From contig JAKLEZ010000001.1 in NCBI GenBank assembly GCA_022711465.1, positions 186,001 to 250,000 on the forward strand: a stretch of DNA of 64,000 bases, in the 5' to 3' direction. Both the position numbers and the translations under genes were made by a program. Source of the DNA: Planctomycetota bacterium. GTDB taxonomy: Bacteria; Planctomycetota; Phycisphaerae; UBA1845; PWPN01. This document shows, piece by piece, positions 9,737-18,659 of the stretch (within the stretch, counting starts at the first letter, position 1; every line of letters begins with the position of its first letter). The notes under the pieces were generated by a model. It had not been told where the DNA came from. It did not search any database and was given only the letters and a program-made list of their open reading frames with translations.

Positions 9737-9737
9737 G

Positions 9738-10460
9738 TTACTTCTCGGCCGGCTGGCTGGACGGCGCAGCCGGCGTGAAGGTCAGCCGCATCTTGAGGTT
9801 GCGGACGTCGATGCTGGCCGACGCTTGCTGATCTGCCGCAGCCGAGGCGGCTGCCTTGCCGTAGAGAATCACGCTGTAGGTCTGATTGGGATCGAAGGTC
9901 ACGTCGAGTGCGTGCCGCTCGAGGCTCGAGGACTGGGCCCGGGCTTCATCGCTGACCAGGTGGGCGATGTCCAGATTTGCGAGCGTCCGCTTGCGGCCAT
10001 CGAGAACCACAAGCCGCAGTGTTCCGGTCGCCTGGGTCTGGGACGCCGGCTGCGGAGAGGCCCGCAAGGCATGGGCCAGCTCGAGCTCGACCTGGATGCC
10101 GACCCTGATCGCCTTGTTCGATTGGTTGTCGAGAGCATGGCCGACGCGGAACTCGGATGCGGCCGTGCCGCCGTTGGTGGTCTCGGCCAGGGCCCGAGCG
10201 TCGCCCGCCGCAGTGGCGTCCGACTCCTCGCGAGCGGTGCCGTCTGCACCCGGATCGCGTGTACCCGATTTGAGGTGGATGTTGAACGTCCGGTCGCCGG
10301 GCAGACGAATCGGGTCCGCAAGGGCGACTTCCGCGGCAAGCACGGATCGCTGCGTCACCGGCACGACGACGTCGCCCCCGAAATCGGCACCCCCACATCC
10401 GCCGAGCAGCAAGGCAACCGGCCCGAACACCAGCCACGCCCAGCGGCCGCTTGTTGTCAT
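9738..10460 (-). CDS. Putative lipoprotein, unknown function
   Basis: The protein has 240 residues with a lipoprotein signal (WLVFGPVALLLGGC; acylated Cys near residue 22). The mature part is rich in Ala, Thr and Gln and predicted to be mostly beta (ends VRNLKMRLTFTPAAP). I recognise no domain. It is directly upstream of, and one base from, the FHA-ATPase gene and shares its strand, so the two are very likely co-transcribed. It may be an envelope part of the same apparatus (inference). Confidence 0.7.
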   Translation of the reverse strand: MTTSGRWAWLVFGPVALLLGGCGGADFGGDVVVPVTQRSVLAAEVALADPIRLPGDRTFNIHLKSGTRDPGADGTAREESDATAAGDARALAETTNGGTAASEFRVGHALDNQSNKAIRVGIQVELELAHALRASPQPASQTQATGTLRLVVLDGRKRTLANLDIAHLVSDEARAQSSSLERHALDVTFDPNQTYSVILYGKAAASAAADQQASASIDVRNLKMRLTFTPAAPSSQPAEK

Positions 10461-10663
10461 CGCCCGACCTCCTCACAACGGCTCACCGCTACTGCCACAG
10501 GCACATCTCCCCTCGGCACCAGATTAGCAGGCTCGCGTCGGCGTGTAAATGAGCTTGTCAGAGCGGGTCAAGCAGGTGATCATGCACCGGCGCCACGGGT
10601 TGAGCCGGCCTCGGTCGCGGCCGCTGGCCGACGGTGCGAGGAGCCGGATCGGAGGAAACGCTT

Positions 10664-11572
10664 TTGGCTGTCAGGGAGATCAACTATCGCCTGGTCGATG
10701 CGTTCACCACCCGGCGTTTCCAGGGCAATGCCGCGGCCGTCGTACTCGGCGCCGCCGGCCTGACCGACGCGGAGATGCAGCGGATTGCCCTGGAAATGAA
10801 CCAGAGCGAGACCGCCTTTGTGCTGCCCGTCGAACCGAGCACCGACTTCGATCTCGAGATCCGCTGGTTCACGCCCGTCCACGAGGAGTGCATGTGCGGG
10901 CATGCGACCATCGCGACGATCCATGCCCTGGCCGAAGCCGGCCGGTTGCCCGCGGCCCAACCCCCTGCCTGCGAACCGGTCAGGATCAAGACCCGCGGCG
11001 GCACGCTGACCGCCATGATCGACGAAGAGCATGTTGTTTGGTTGGATCTGGTGAATCCGGTGCTGACGCCGGTGCGGGATTTCCCGCCCGTCCTTCTGGA
11101 ACATTTGGGCACCCGAGCGGAGTCGATTGACGGCCGGCTCGCGGCGACCAACACGCAGGACGGCGACCTGATCGTCTTCGTCAAGGATCTCGTTACCCTG
11201 AACGGGCTGCGACCGGCGTTTCGCGAGTTGGGGGATCTATGCCGGCAGAAGCGGATCCGTGGCGTGTGCGTGGCGACGACCGCCACGGTCACGCCGTCGG
11301 TGCACGTCCAGTCGCGATTCTTCGCCCCCGCGGCGGGGATCGACGAGGACCCGGTGACGGGCAGTGTCCACGGTCCGCTGGCCGCCCATCTGGTCGCGTC
11401 CGGTCTTGTGCCCATGGTCGAGAACCTGGCCGCTTTGCGCTGCGTTCAGTCCTCCGGCACGGGGCGCGCGGGGCTGGTCCGCGCGTTCGTCCAACGTCAG
11501 GGAAAATCCGAATGGGCGGCCAGAATCGGCGGCTCGTGCGTCACGACCTGCGCGGGGATCCTGTACACCTGA
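10664..11572 (+). CDS. PhzF-family isomerase/epimerase-like protein
   Basis: The protein has 302 residues when started at TTG 10664, which has GGAGG (10651-10655) eight bases upstream; the frame is open from GTG 10634. Family marks are GNAAAVV near the start, MNQSETAFV (the Glu aligns with the catalytic Glu of PhzF), GHATIATIHAL, and near the C-terminus GIDEDPVTGSVHGPLA. PhzF proteins are diaminopimelate-epimerase-fold enzymes. PhzF itself isomerises a phenazine precursor, but most homologues have unknown substrates. No phenazine genes are nearby, so only the family is claimed. Confidence 0.88.
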   Translation: MAVREINYRLVDAFTTRRFQGNAAAVVLGAAGLTDAEMQRIALEMNQSETAFVLPVEPSTDFDLEIRWFTPVHEECMCGHATIATIHALAEAGRLPAAQPPACEPVRIKTRGGTLTAMIDEEHVVWLDLVNPVLTPVRDFPPVLLEHLGTRAESIDGRLAATNTQDGDLIVFVKDLVTLNGLRPAFRELGDLCRQKRIRGVCVATTATVTPSVHVQSRFFAPAAGIDEDPVTGSVHGPLAAHLVASGLVPMVENLAALRCVQSSGTGRAGLVRAFVQRQGKSEWAARIGGSCVTTCAGILYT

Positions 11573-11591
11573 TTCGCGAGAGGAGGGGTGA

Positions 11592-13301
11592 TCAGGGCGT
11601 CTTGCCTTCATCCGGCGTGATCCAGCGGCAATGGTTGATCCATGCATCCCCGCACAGCAGGGGCCGCTCGCGGCTCAGTTGGACGGGTTTTCCGTACGGC
11701 GTCCAATCCTCGGTCTTGAAGAAGGTCACCGCATAGTTGGCGCTGTTCGGCGAGCAGGCCGCGTAACGCCCGCTGGGTGAGAGGATCGGAGTCCACACCT
11801 GGGATGGAAGCTCGGTCACCGCCTTGGTCTTCAGATCAACCTTCGACGTGCCGTACTTCCACTTGCCATCCTCGGTCCGGCGCGGCGCGGGATACATGAG
11901 GAGATAGTCCTCATTCGGAGACACGCAGTAGAAATCGCCGAGCCCCAACTTCTCGATCTTGCCGGTCGCCACCTCGATGCGATACGTCCCGTTCCTGATA
12001 GCGACCAGCGACCGGACGGCCTCGCCGGCCCGGTCCGGGTCATCCGGTGCCAACGCCGCGGTGTAGTAAACGTACCGTCCCGAGCGTCCCCAACCGGGCG
12101 GAACGTACTTGGCTGTCGATTCCGGCGTCCTGGTCTTCTCGTCCGGCGGAATCAAGGATCGAAGGACTCCCTCCACCGACAAGACGGCCAGACCATGCTT
12201 CTGGATGTGCATATCGTCGTCATACTGGTCGGCCGAATAGTAGAACGCCACTTGGGTCGAATCACGGTTCCAGGCGAAAGGCCTGTCCTGCACCCACCAT
12301 GAGGTCGGCACCTCGTGCAGCATGCCGTTGTGCTCCATCATCAGCCGATTGGGATCGGTAACAAGATCAAAGCACGCCAGCTTGAGGCCGTCGGGCGACA
12401 AGGCCATGCGCGCGTAGACCGGCACTCGAAGCGCGCGGAAGATCTGGATAGGTTCCCCTTCGCCGGCCCCGTCCACCACGATTCGAGGCTGTTCCTCGCC
12501 CGCGAGGGTCATCGAATTGACCCCCAGGTGCCTGCCTCGCGAATCCAGCAGGTTGACATTGGGCATGTGAGACGAGTCTTTCCGCTCCATGAGCACGGTG
12601 ATCTTGCCGGTCAGCGGGTCCATCCGGATGAGCCGCCTGACGAGCGGGGGCCGGGCGATTACCTCCTCGACGCCGACGAACCACTCCGGAGCGCCGTCGC
12701 CAGAGTGCGGCTGGGATGAGGCCGCAGGCTCCGTGGTTGGCGTTGGGCGAATGGTCGGCTGGGTATCCGGCGTGGAGAGAGGTCTTCCCGTGGCCAGGTG
12801 CGCTGCGATCGCCTCCCTGTCCGGAACCTGGGCGTGAGCCACGAGTAATCCGCTGACAGGGTTGCCGGTGGCCACATGCTCCTCGAGGGCATCACAGTCA
12901 ACCCGCCGGGCGGATCCGTCACTGAAGAGCACTCCGATGGGCAACCCCGGGCGGTGTTTGCGGAAGACGTCGATCGGAGGATAGAGGAGCACACGAGGAG
13001 GGGAGTCCGCAGAAGACCGCCCTGGAACATAAACGTACTTGCATGGCTGGCCGGAGCATTTGGTGACCGACGGCACGACCAAGGTGCCGGAAGGCACGCT
13101 CCCGGATGCCGCGAGATCATCGAGGTTGCCTGGATACCTGCCCTCGTGGGCCGAGGCGTAGCGGCTCAGGGCGGTGGCCAGGAAGCCCAGTTGGACATCA
13201 TCCTGGGGCGCAAGAGGCTCGGGTTGAGGGCGATGGAGAGGAGGGAAGAATATGCGAAAGGCGATCACCGAGACTATCAGGATGATCGCCAGCTTCTTCA
13301 T
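11592..13301 (-). CDS. Membrane-anchored protein with TolB-like beta-propeller
   Basis: The protein has 569 residues. MKKLAIILIVSVIAFRIFF is an uncleaved anchor or signal. Residues about 35-130 (LATALSRYASAHEGRYP, FSDGSARRVD) resemble the pseudopilin-related 'H-X9-DG' region of Planctomycetota proteins. A Pro/Thr linker follows. Residues about 200-560 contain repeated blade-like segments (MALSPDGLKLACF, PFAWNRDSTQVAFYY, YCVSPNEDYLLMYP, PILSPSGRYAACS), as in WD40-like/TolB propellers. No enzyme motif. It converges with the phzF-like gene, leaving 19 bases between stops. Confidence 0.65.
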   Translation of the reverse strand: MKKLAIILIVSVIAFRIFFPPLHRPQPEPLAPQDDVQLGFLATALSRYASAHEGRYPGNLDDLAASGSVPSGTLVVPSVTKCSGQPCKYVYVPGRSSADSPPRVLLYPPIDVFRKHRPGLPIGVLFSDGSARRVDCDALEEHVATGNPVSGLLVAHAQVPDREAIAAHLATGRPLSTPDTQPTIRPTPTTEPAASSQPHSGDGAPEWFVGVEEVIARPPLVRRLIRMDPLTGKITVLMERKDSSHMPNVNLLDSRGRHLGVNSMTLAGEEQPRIVVDGAGEGEPIQIFRALRVPVYARMALSPDGLKLACFDLVTDPNRLMMEHNGMLHEVPTSWWVQDRPFAWNRDSTQVAFYYSADQYDDDMHIQKHGLAVLSVEGVLRSLIPPDEKTRTPESTAKYVPPGWGRSGRYVYYTAALAPDDPDRAGEAVRSLVAIRNGTYRIEVATGKIEKLGLGDFYCVSPNEDYLLMYPAPRRTEDGKWKYGTSKVDLKTKAVTELPSQVWTPILSPSGRYAACSPNSANYAVTFFKTEDWTPYGKPVQLSRERPLLCGDAWINHCRWITPDEGKTP

Positions 13302-13449
13302 GGCAGATGACCTCTTCGGGGATGATGCTACCCACCAGCAGTATGTCAGGCAACAACGTCCTTGTGTTGCCCGTGAGGACTGCTGTCGCCGCGGACGATT
13401 CGGATACAGCGTCGTTGCCCGCGTCGCTGGGATACTGGAATGGCCGGCC

Positions 13450-14568
13450 TTACATCCGGGCAGACACGTGCCCGCACCACGTGCTGAGCCGGTATAGTGC
13501 CTGATCCTTGCCGGCCGGATCGATCTTCGCTCGCCGGACGGCCGATTCGAGTAAGTTGATCGACTGGTCGTACGTCGGCCGGTCCACGGGGAACGGGTGG
13601 CCGTCCTTGCCCCCGTGGGCGTAGCTGAAGGTGGCTGGATCGGTCGGCGTCCAGAGGCGGGTAACGTCGCGCCGGCACGCGGGCTCGCCGTAAATCAACT
13701 CCGACAGGAGGGCAAGGCTGCGGATGGTGGCCGGACCGACGCCGGGCAGGCTGAGCAGCGACTCGAAGTCGGCCGGCTGATGCTCGCAGGTCATCCGCAG
13801 GACGCGTTCGAGGCGGCCGGGGTTGATGTCCGCCCGCTCGACCGGATGATGGACGGGCATGAACAGCGATGGCCCGACGCTCACCTCACGGAGTACCCGC
13901 CCGGGCTCCATGCGGGCCAATTCCACCGATCGCTGCCGTGAGCCCGTGGCCGGCCGGGCCACCATGTTGAGCAGGTCGGTCCCGTCGGCTGGGGGCGAGG
14001 CCACGGCGTTGTGCGGCTCGCACACGAAATCCTCGACCGTACTGCCGAGCCAGTGGTAGCGGCGGGCGTAGCCGTTGGTGTCGTTCATGCCCTGCTGAAC
14101 CACGCACCAGTCGTCGGCGGCGAAGAAGAAGTGGTGGGTGTAGATCTGGTAGCCGTCCTGGACCGCGCTGCTGTCCACCTTGGCCGACATGCGTGAGGCG
14201 TGAATGAGCCGGTCGCCGGGCAATCCGACGCGATCCGCCACGTCCGCGATCTGATCCGGCGTCTTGCGTGAAGCTCCGCCCTTGCCGCCGGCCACGTGAA
14301 CGCCAAGATCGTCACCCAGTCGCCGGTAGGCCTCCTTGATCGCTCCGCAGGTCACCGTGGTCAGCCCGCTGGAATGCCAATCGAACCCCAGCACGCACCC
14401 GAACGCCTGGAACCACAGCGGATCGGCCAGCCGCCGCAGCATCTCCCCCGGTCCGCGATCCTCGACGATGAGCTGCACCACCGACCCGGCCAGCCGATGC
14501 ATGCGATCGAACAGCCAGGCCGGAGCCTTCCCACCATGAAGCGGAAGATGAGTGGTGCTGCGAAGCAT
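13450..14568 (-). CDS. DUF763 family protein
   Basis: The protein has 372 residues from ATG 14568; the frame is open to 14622. I prefer 14568 because DUF763 proteins begin near the sequence seen here, LRSTTHLPLHGGKAPAWLF. Other family features are GFDWHSSGLTTVTCGAIKEA, SAVQDGYQIYTHHFFFA and a helix-hairpin-helix-like LLSLPGVGPATIRSLALL around residues 280-300. The HhH-like element hints at nucleic-acid contact, but the role of the family is not established to my knowledge. The gene lies just after nnrD on the same strand. Confidence 0.8.
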   Translation of the reverse strand: MLRSTTHLPLHGGKAPAWLFDRMHRLAGSVVQLIVEDRGPGEMLRRLADPLWFQAFGCVLGFDWHSSGLTTVTCGAIKEAYRRLGDDLGVHVAGGKGGASRKTPDQIADVADRVGLPGDRLIHASRMSAKVDSSAVQDGYQIYTHHFFFAADDWCVVQQGMNDTNGYARRYHWLGSTVEDFVCEPHNAVASPPADGTDLLNMVARPATGSRQRSVELARMEPGRVLREVSVGPSLFMPVHHPVERADINPGRLERVLRMTCEHQPADFESLLSLPGVGPATIRSLALLSELIYGEPACRRDVTRLWTPTDPATFSYAHGGKDGHPFPVDRPTYDQSINLLESAVRRAKIDPAGKDQALYRLSTWCGHVSARM

Positions 14569-14671
14569 GGCAATGCCGGAAACCAACAGAAAGAGGAGTC
14601 GGACGTCAATACGTCGAAACACGGCGAGTCAGTGCGAGGATCCTCCCTTCGCCATCCTCCACTCTCGATTC

Positions 14672-15631
14672 TCAACTCCCTTTCATGGCTGCCGGCAGAG
14701 CCTCGATGATGTCCGTGGCGATGAGCGATGCCTGGCCCTTGACCTTGACGGCGAGGTCGCCGGCTCGGCCGTGAACCTGAACGCCGAACACCGCGGCATC
14801 GAAGCAGTCGAGGCCTTGACCCATGGCCGCGGCGATCACGCCGGATAGAACATCGCCGCTTCCGCCGGTGGCCATTCCGGGGTTGCCGGTCTTGTTCACG
14901 TAGATTCGCCGACCGTCGGTAACCACGGTGCCCGCCCCTTTGAGAACGACGACCGACAGGCATTTGGCCTCTGGCTGGCGAGCGTTGAGCAGCCGGGCGG
15001 TGCGAACGGCGAAACCCTCCCGATCGGCTTGGACCTCGCGGGTGGTCGCCCCGTGCAGGCGAGCCATCTCGCCGGGATGCGGCGTGACGACCGTGCTCCA
15101 ATGCTCGCGGCAATCCCAATTCTCGGGCGCCGAGCCGCCGGCCAGCCCTGCCAGGTTGAGGGCGTCGGCATCGACCACCGCCTTGCACCGCCCCCCCTCG
15201 CGGAAGGCGTCGATCAGCTCCCAGAGCTGCTGGCCGTAAGGAACAGGCGCGAGACCGAGGCCAGGCCCGACCACGAGGGCATCGGGTGTGGCCCCACCTC
15301 GAGCCAGCAGCGAACGTCGACCGAAGATCTTCAGGCATGCAACCGGATCGATCTGGCCATCCGAGGTGGCGGGCAGTTCGATGGTGGTGGCACAAGGGCA
15401 GAGCGCAGCCACCGTGGGCAGGATGCAGGCGGGTACGGCAATCGTCACCAGGCCCGCCCCGCCACGCAGGGCAGCCATGCCCGCCAGGGCAGGAGCACCG
15501 GCCATGCCCAGACTGCCGCCGACGACCAGCACGCGGCCGTAGTCGCCCTTGTGCCCTTCGCTGTGCCGGGCGGGCAACACAGGGATACGCCGCACCCGCA
15601 CCAGCGACGAGGATGTCGAAGCCGATTTCAT
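14672..15631 (-). CDS. nnrD: ADP/ATP-dependent NAD(P)H-hydrate dehydratase
   Basis: The protein has 319 residues from ATG 15631, which has GGGAGG six bases upstream. It repairs NADHX and NADPHX by dehydration using ADP or ATP. Ribokinase-fold motifs are present: GRVLVVGGSLGMAGAPAL, VVGPGLG, VVDADALNL, VVTPHPGEMARL, VVLKGAGTVV and the nucleotide-binding NPGMATGGSGDVLSG. Only the dehydratase (YjeF C-terminal) half is here; the epimerase partner domain is neither fused nor nearby. larB ends 14 bases upstream, so the two genes are probably one transcript. The call is secure. Confidence 0.92.
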   Translation of the reverse strand: MKSASTSSSLVRVRRIPVLPARHSEGHKGDYGRVLVVGGSLGMAGAPALAGMAALRGGAGLVTIAVPACILPTVAALCPCATTIELPATSDGQIDPVACLKIFGRRSLLARGGATPDALVVGPGLGLAPVPYGQQLWELIDAFREGGRCKAVVDADALNLAGLAGGSAPENWDCREHWSTVVTPHPGEMARLHGATTREVQADREGFAVRTARLLNARQPEAKCLSVVVLKGAGTVVTDGRRIYVNKTGNPGMATGGSGDVLSGVIAAAMGQGLDCFDAAVFGVQVHGRAGDLAVKVKGQASLIATDIIEALPAAMKGS

Positions 15632-15645
15632 GGGAGGCCTCCCGA

Positions 15646-16419
15646 TCACTCCCCGGATTCCGCTTCCGGAGGAGCGCCGCGCGCAATCAAGGCGGCGATG
15701 TAGCCGCCGCCAAAACCGTTGTCGATGTTCACCACCGAGACGCCGGCAGCACAGCTGTTCAGCATGGTCAGCAAGGGAGCAATGCCGCCGAAACTGGCCC
15801 CGTAGCCGATACTGGTCGGCACGCCGATCACCGGGCAGCACACCAGCCCCCCCACCACGCTGGCCAGGGCCCCTTCCATGCCGGCACAGACCACGACCGC
15901 CCCCGCCTGCTGAAGCTCGGCGGAGTGGGCCAGCAGACGATGGATACCTGCAACACCCACATCATAGAACTTGCGGGTCGGCTGGTCCATGATCTCGCAG
16001 GTCTCGCGGGCCTCCTCCGCCACCGGCAGATCGGACGTGCCTGCGCAGACCACGGCCACAAAAGCCCTGGCGGGCGCCGGCGGCTGCTGGCGAACGGTCA
16101 GCGTTCGAGCCGTGGGGTTGTAGATTGCCTTGCGGAATCGCCGGCGGACCGTGCGGGCGACGTTCGGATTCGCCCGGGTCGCCAGCAGGTTGCCGCCGCC
16201 CGCAAGCCGCTTGCCGGCGATGGCCACAATCTGCTCGGTGGTCTTGCCCTCGCAGTAGATGACCTCGGGGAATCCACAGCGGATCGCCCGATGGTGATCG
16301 ACCTTGGCGAAACCCAGATCCTCGAACGGCAGATGCCTGAGTTGAGCCACCGCCTGGTCCACGGTCCGACGCTTGGCCCGCACGTCAACGAGCAAGTTTT
16401 TGATCGCTGCTTCGTCCAT
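15646..16419 (-). CDS. larB: Pyridinium-3,5-biscarboxylic acid mononucleotide synthase-like protein LarB
   Basis: The protein has 257 residues from ATG 16419. LarB carboxylates and hydrolyses NaAD at the start of nickel-pincer nucleotide synthesis, the cofactor of LarA-type racemases. The C-terminal half has the AIR-carboxylase (PurE-like) fold: VCAGTSDLPVAEEA, VVVCAGMEGALASVVGG, PVIGVPTSIGYG, and NIDNGFGGGYIAA at the end. The N-terminal half carries GFAKVDHHRAIRCGFPEVIY. larC, larE and larA are not in the window. It is co-directional with nnrD, 14 bases apart. Confidence 0.9.
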   Translation of the reverse strand: MDEAAIKNLLVDVRAKRRTVDQAVAQLRHLPFEDLGFAKVDHHRAIRCGFPEVIYCEGKTTEQIVAIAGKRLAGGGNLLATRANPNVARTVRRRFRKAIYNPTARTLTVRQQPPAPARAFVAVVCAGTSDLPVAEEARETCEIMDQPTRKFYDVGVAGIHRLLAHSAELQQAGAVVVCAGMEGALASVVGGLVCCPVIGVPTSIGYGASFGGIAPLLTMLNSCAAGVSVVNIDNGFGGGYIAALIARGAPPEAESGE

Positions 16420-16566
16420 GCCGCTATCATATGGCTCATGCGGAGCTAATACCATGCCGCAACACCCTGGGTGCCTGGCAAGCAGGCCCAACCCGGGAAG
16501 CGCGAAGGCGGGTGCGACCGGCCCGAAAGAAGGATGCTGGGCAGGCCAGATTGATGCCCGCAGCGA

Positions 16567-17058
16567 TCAGCGGCTCGCCAGGCCGGACCAGTCTTCCTCA
16601 AACACCAGATGCCCGGAAGTCTCCATCCCCAGCCGCCGATACGTCGCCATCGCCCGATGGTTGTCCTTCTCGACGTACAGACGCAGTCCGCAGACCGAGG
16701 GATCCTGGCGAGCCATGGCCGACAGGTGAGCGTAGATCGATCGGAACACGCCGCACTTCCGGGCGTCCGGGTGCACGTAGACGCTCTGGATCCACCAGAA
16801 CGCTCCGCACCGCCAGTCGCTCCACTCGTAAGTCACCATCGCCTGGCCGACGATTCGGCCGTCGAGTTCCGCCACGAAGAACCGGCACATCGTCGGGCGT
16901 TTGAGACCCTCGCGAACGCCGGACAGGACGGTCGCCGGGTCGAGCCGGCGATGCTCGGTCTCCTCGGCCATGCGGCTGTTGAAATCGGCGATGACCTCGG
17001 CATCCTCTGGGCGGGCATCCCGAACGTGCACCGGTGCGAGTTTCGGCTCATTGCGCAT
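16567..17058 (-). CDS. GNAT-family N-acetyltransferase
   Basis: The protein has 163 residues from ATG 17058. The frame continues upstream to 18591, but that part is antisense to the radical SAM gene. GNAT features are an N-terminal VRDARPEDAEVIADFN, a beta4 strand WWIQSVYVHPDARKCGVF (the acetyl-CoA pyrophosphate loop is degenerate, RKCGVF rather than RGxGxG/A), and GLRLYVEKDNHRAMATYRRL with the Asn-containing helix. Substrate unknown. It is transcribed away from the radical SAM gene, with about 78 bases between starts. Confidence 0.82.
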   Translation of the reverse strand: MRNEPKLAPVHVRDARPEDAEVIADFNSRMAEETEHRRLDPATVLSGVREGLKRPTMCRFFVAELDGRIVGQAMVTYEWSDWRCGAFWWIQSVYVHPDARKCGVFRSIYAHLSAMARQDPSVCGLRLYVEKDNHRAMATYRRLGMETSGHLVFEEDWSGLASR

Positions 17059-17136
17059 GGGGGGACAAGGTAACGGATCCCAAAGAAATCGCCAAGATGG
17101 ATTGTGATCCCGGCCCACTTCGGATCTAATGCCGCC

Positions 17137-18564
17137 ATGACCCACGCGAACGTACTGCTCGTCAACTCGAACGAAATGCGACCGCCCGTGGCCCCGCTGG
17201 CCCTCGACTACATCGGCGATGGGCTGCGGGCGGCGGGCTTCGACGTCCGGCTGCTCGACCTGGCCTTCGCCTCCCGGAAACCGGAGGTGGTCGCGGCGGC
17301 AGCAGCGGATGCCGATCCGCTGGTCGTCGGGGTGACCTTCCGCAACACCGATGATTGCTGCCTGCCCAGCGGCGCCTACTTCGTGCCTCGGCTGCGCGAG
17401 CTGGTGAGCGACATTCGATCCGGAACCGCGGCCCCCATCGTCCTCGGTGGATGCGGCTACAGCATCTTCCCGGAGCAAGTCCTCGACGCCGCGGGCGCGG
17501 ATCTGGGAATTGCCGGAGACGGAGAGGAGGCCTTTCTCCAATTGGCGACCGCACTCGAGAACGGCACCGACTGGCAGACCGTGCCCGGGCTCGTTTTCCG
17601 GTCGGCCCCGGCGAGGTACACCGTCAACCCCCCGCGATACCGCAGTGCGCTCGACATTCCCTCTTCGCGGGGCACGATCGACAACGCCCGCTATTTCCGC
17701 GAAGGCGGCCAGGGGAACGTGGAGACGAAACGCGGCTGTCCGAACCGCTGCATGTACTGCGCCGACCCCGTGGCCAAGGGCCGATCGGTACGCTGCCGGC
17801 CGCCAGACCAGGTGGCCGATGAAATCGACAACCTGCTCGGCAGAGGCGTGGACTGCCTGCACCTGTGTGACGGCGAGTTTAATATCCCCATCGACCATGC
17901 CATGGCCGTCTGCGAGGCATTGATGAGCCGCAGACTGGGCGAGCGGGCCCGCTGGTACTGCTACTGCACCGTGTCCCCGTTCACCGCCGAACTGGCGGCC
18001 GCCATGCGCGCGGCCGGGTGCGTCGGCATCAACTTCGGCGTGGATTCCGGCTGCGACCGGATGTTGAGCGCCCTGAGGCGCGGCTACACCCGGGATTCGA
18101 TCCGAGCTGCGGTCGGCTACTGCCGCCAGTCGAACCTCGCGGTGATGCTCGACCTCCTCATCGGCGGACCGGGCGAGACCGTGGCCACGACCCGCGAGTC
18201 GATTGAGTTCATCAAGGCGGTCGGTCCGGACCGGGCGGGCGCGACCACTGGCGTCCGGGTCTACCCGGGCACAGACCTGGCTGACCTGATTCGATCCCAG
18301 GGACCGCTGACACGCAACCCCCACCTGCACGGCCAGGTTGAGGACAACGACGGCTTCCTCGGGCCGCTCTTCTACGTCGATCGCGGGATGGGCAAGCGCC
18401 CGCTCGATCTGGTCGTCGATCTCATCGGCGGCGATCAGCGGTTCTTCCCGCCGCCGCGGATACGGGACGCCAGCAACTACAACTACAACGACAACTCGGT
18501 GCTGGAGAACGCGATCCGGGCCGGGCACCGCGGGGCCTACTGGGACATCCTCCGACACCTGTAG
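17137..18564 (+). CDS. B12-binding-domain radical SAM protein
   Basis: The protein has 475 residues from ATG 17137 (GTG 17104 is an alternative). Residues about 5-140 form a cobalamin-binding-like Rossmann domain (NVLLVNSNEMRPPVAPLALD, GIAGDGEEAF). The [4Fe-4S] cluster motif CPNRCMYC gives C201, C205 and C208. The TIM-barrel strands continue with LHLCDGEFN, GINFGVDSG and MLDLLIGGPGET. The layout matches class B radical SAM enzymes (methyltransferases, cyclases, MiaB relatives). The usual DxHxxG cobalamin motif is not obvious, so B12 may bind base-off or not at all. Substrate unknown; the following exporter gene suggests a small-molecule product (inference). Confidence 0.87.
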   Translation: MTHANVLLVNSNEMRPPVAPLALDYIGDGLRAAGFDVRLLDLAFASRKPEVVAAAAADADPLVVGVTFRNTDDCCLPSGAYFVPRLRELVSDIRSGTAAPIVLGGCGYSIFPEQVLDAAGADLGIAGDGEEAFLQLATALENGTDWQTVPGLVFRSAPARYTVNPPRYRSALDIPSSRGTIDNARYFREGGQGNVETKRGCPNRCMYCADPVAKGRSVRCRPPDQVADEIDNLLGRGVDCLHLCDGEFNIPIDHAMAVCEALMSRRLGERARWYCYCTVSPFTAELAAAMRAAGCVGINFGVDSGCDRMLSALRRGYTRDSIRAAVGYCRQSNLAVMLDLLIGGPGETVATTRESIEFIKAVGPDRAGATTGVRVYPGTDLADLIRSQGPLTRNPHLHGQVEDNDGFLGPLFYVDRGMGKRPLDLVVDLIGGDQRFFPPPRIRDASNYNYNDNSVLENAIRAGHRGAYWDILRHL

Positions 18565-18659
18565 CCGCCTTCTTCCTCGATCGCGGCGCATGGTGGTCGT
18601 CCCCGGGCTCGGTTACACTGTCGCCATGAACGCCACCCGACCGCAGGAGCCCCTCGCCC

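Noticed and set aside
17059..18591. N-terminal extension of the minus-strand GNAT frame by more than 500 codons
   Set aside because: It lies antisense to the radical SAM gene, whose cluster motif and barrel are clear; the GNAT domain starts at 17058.
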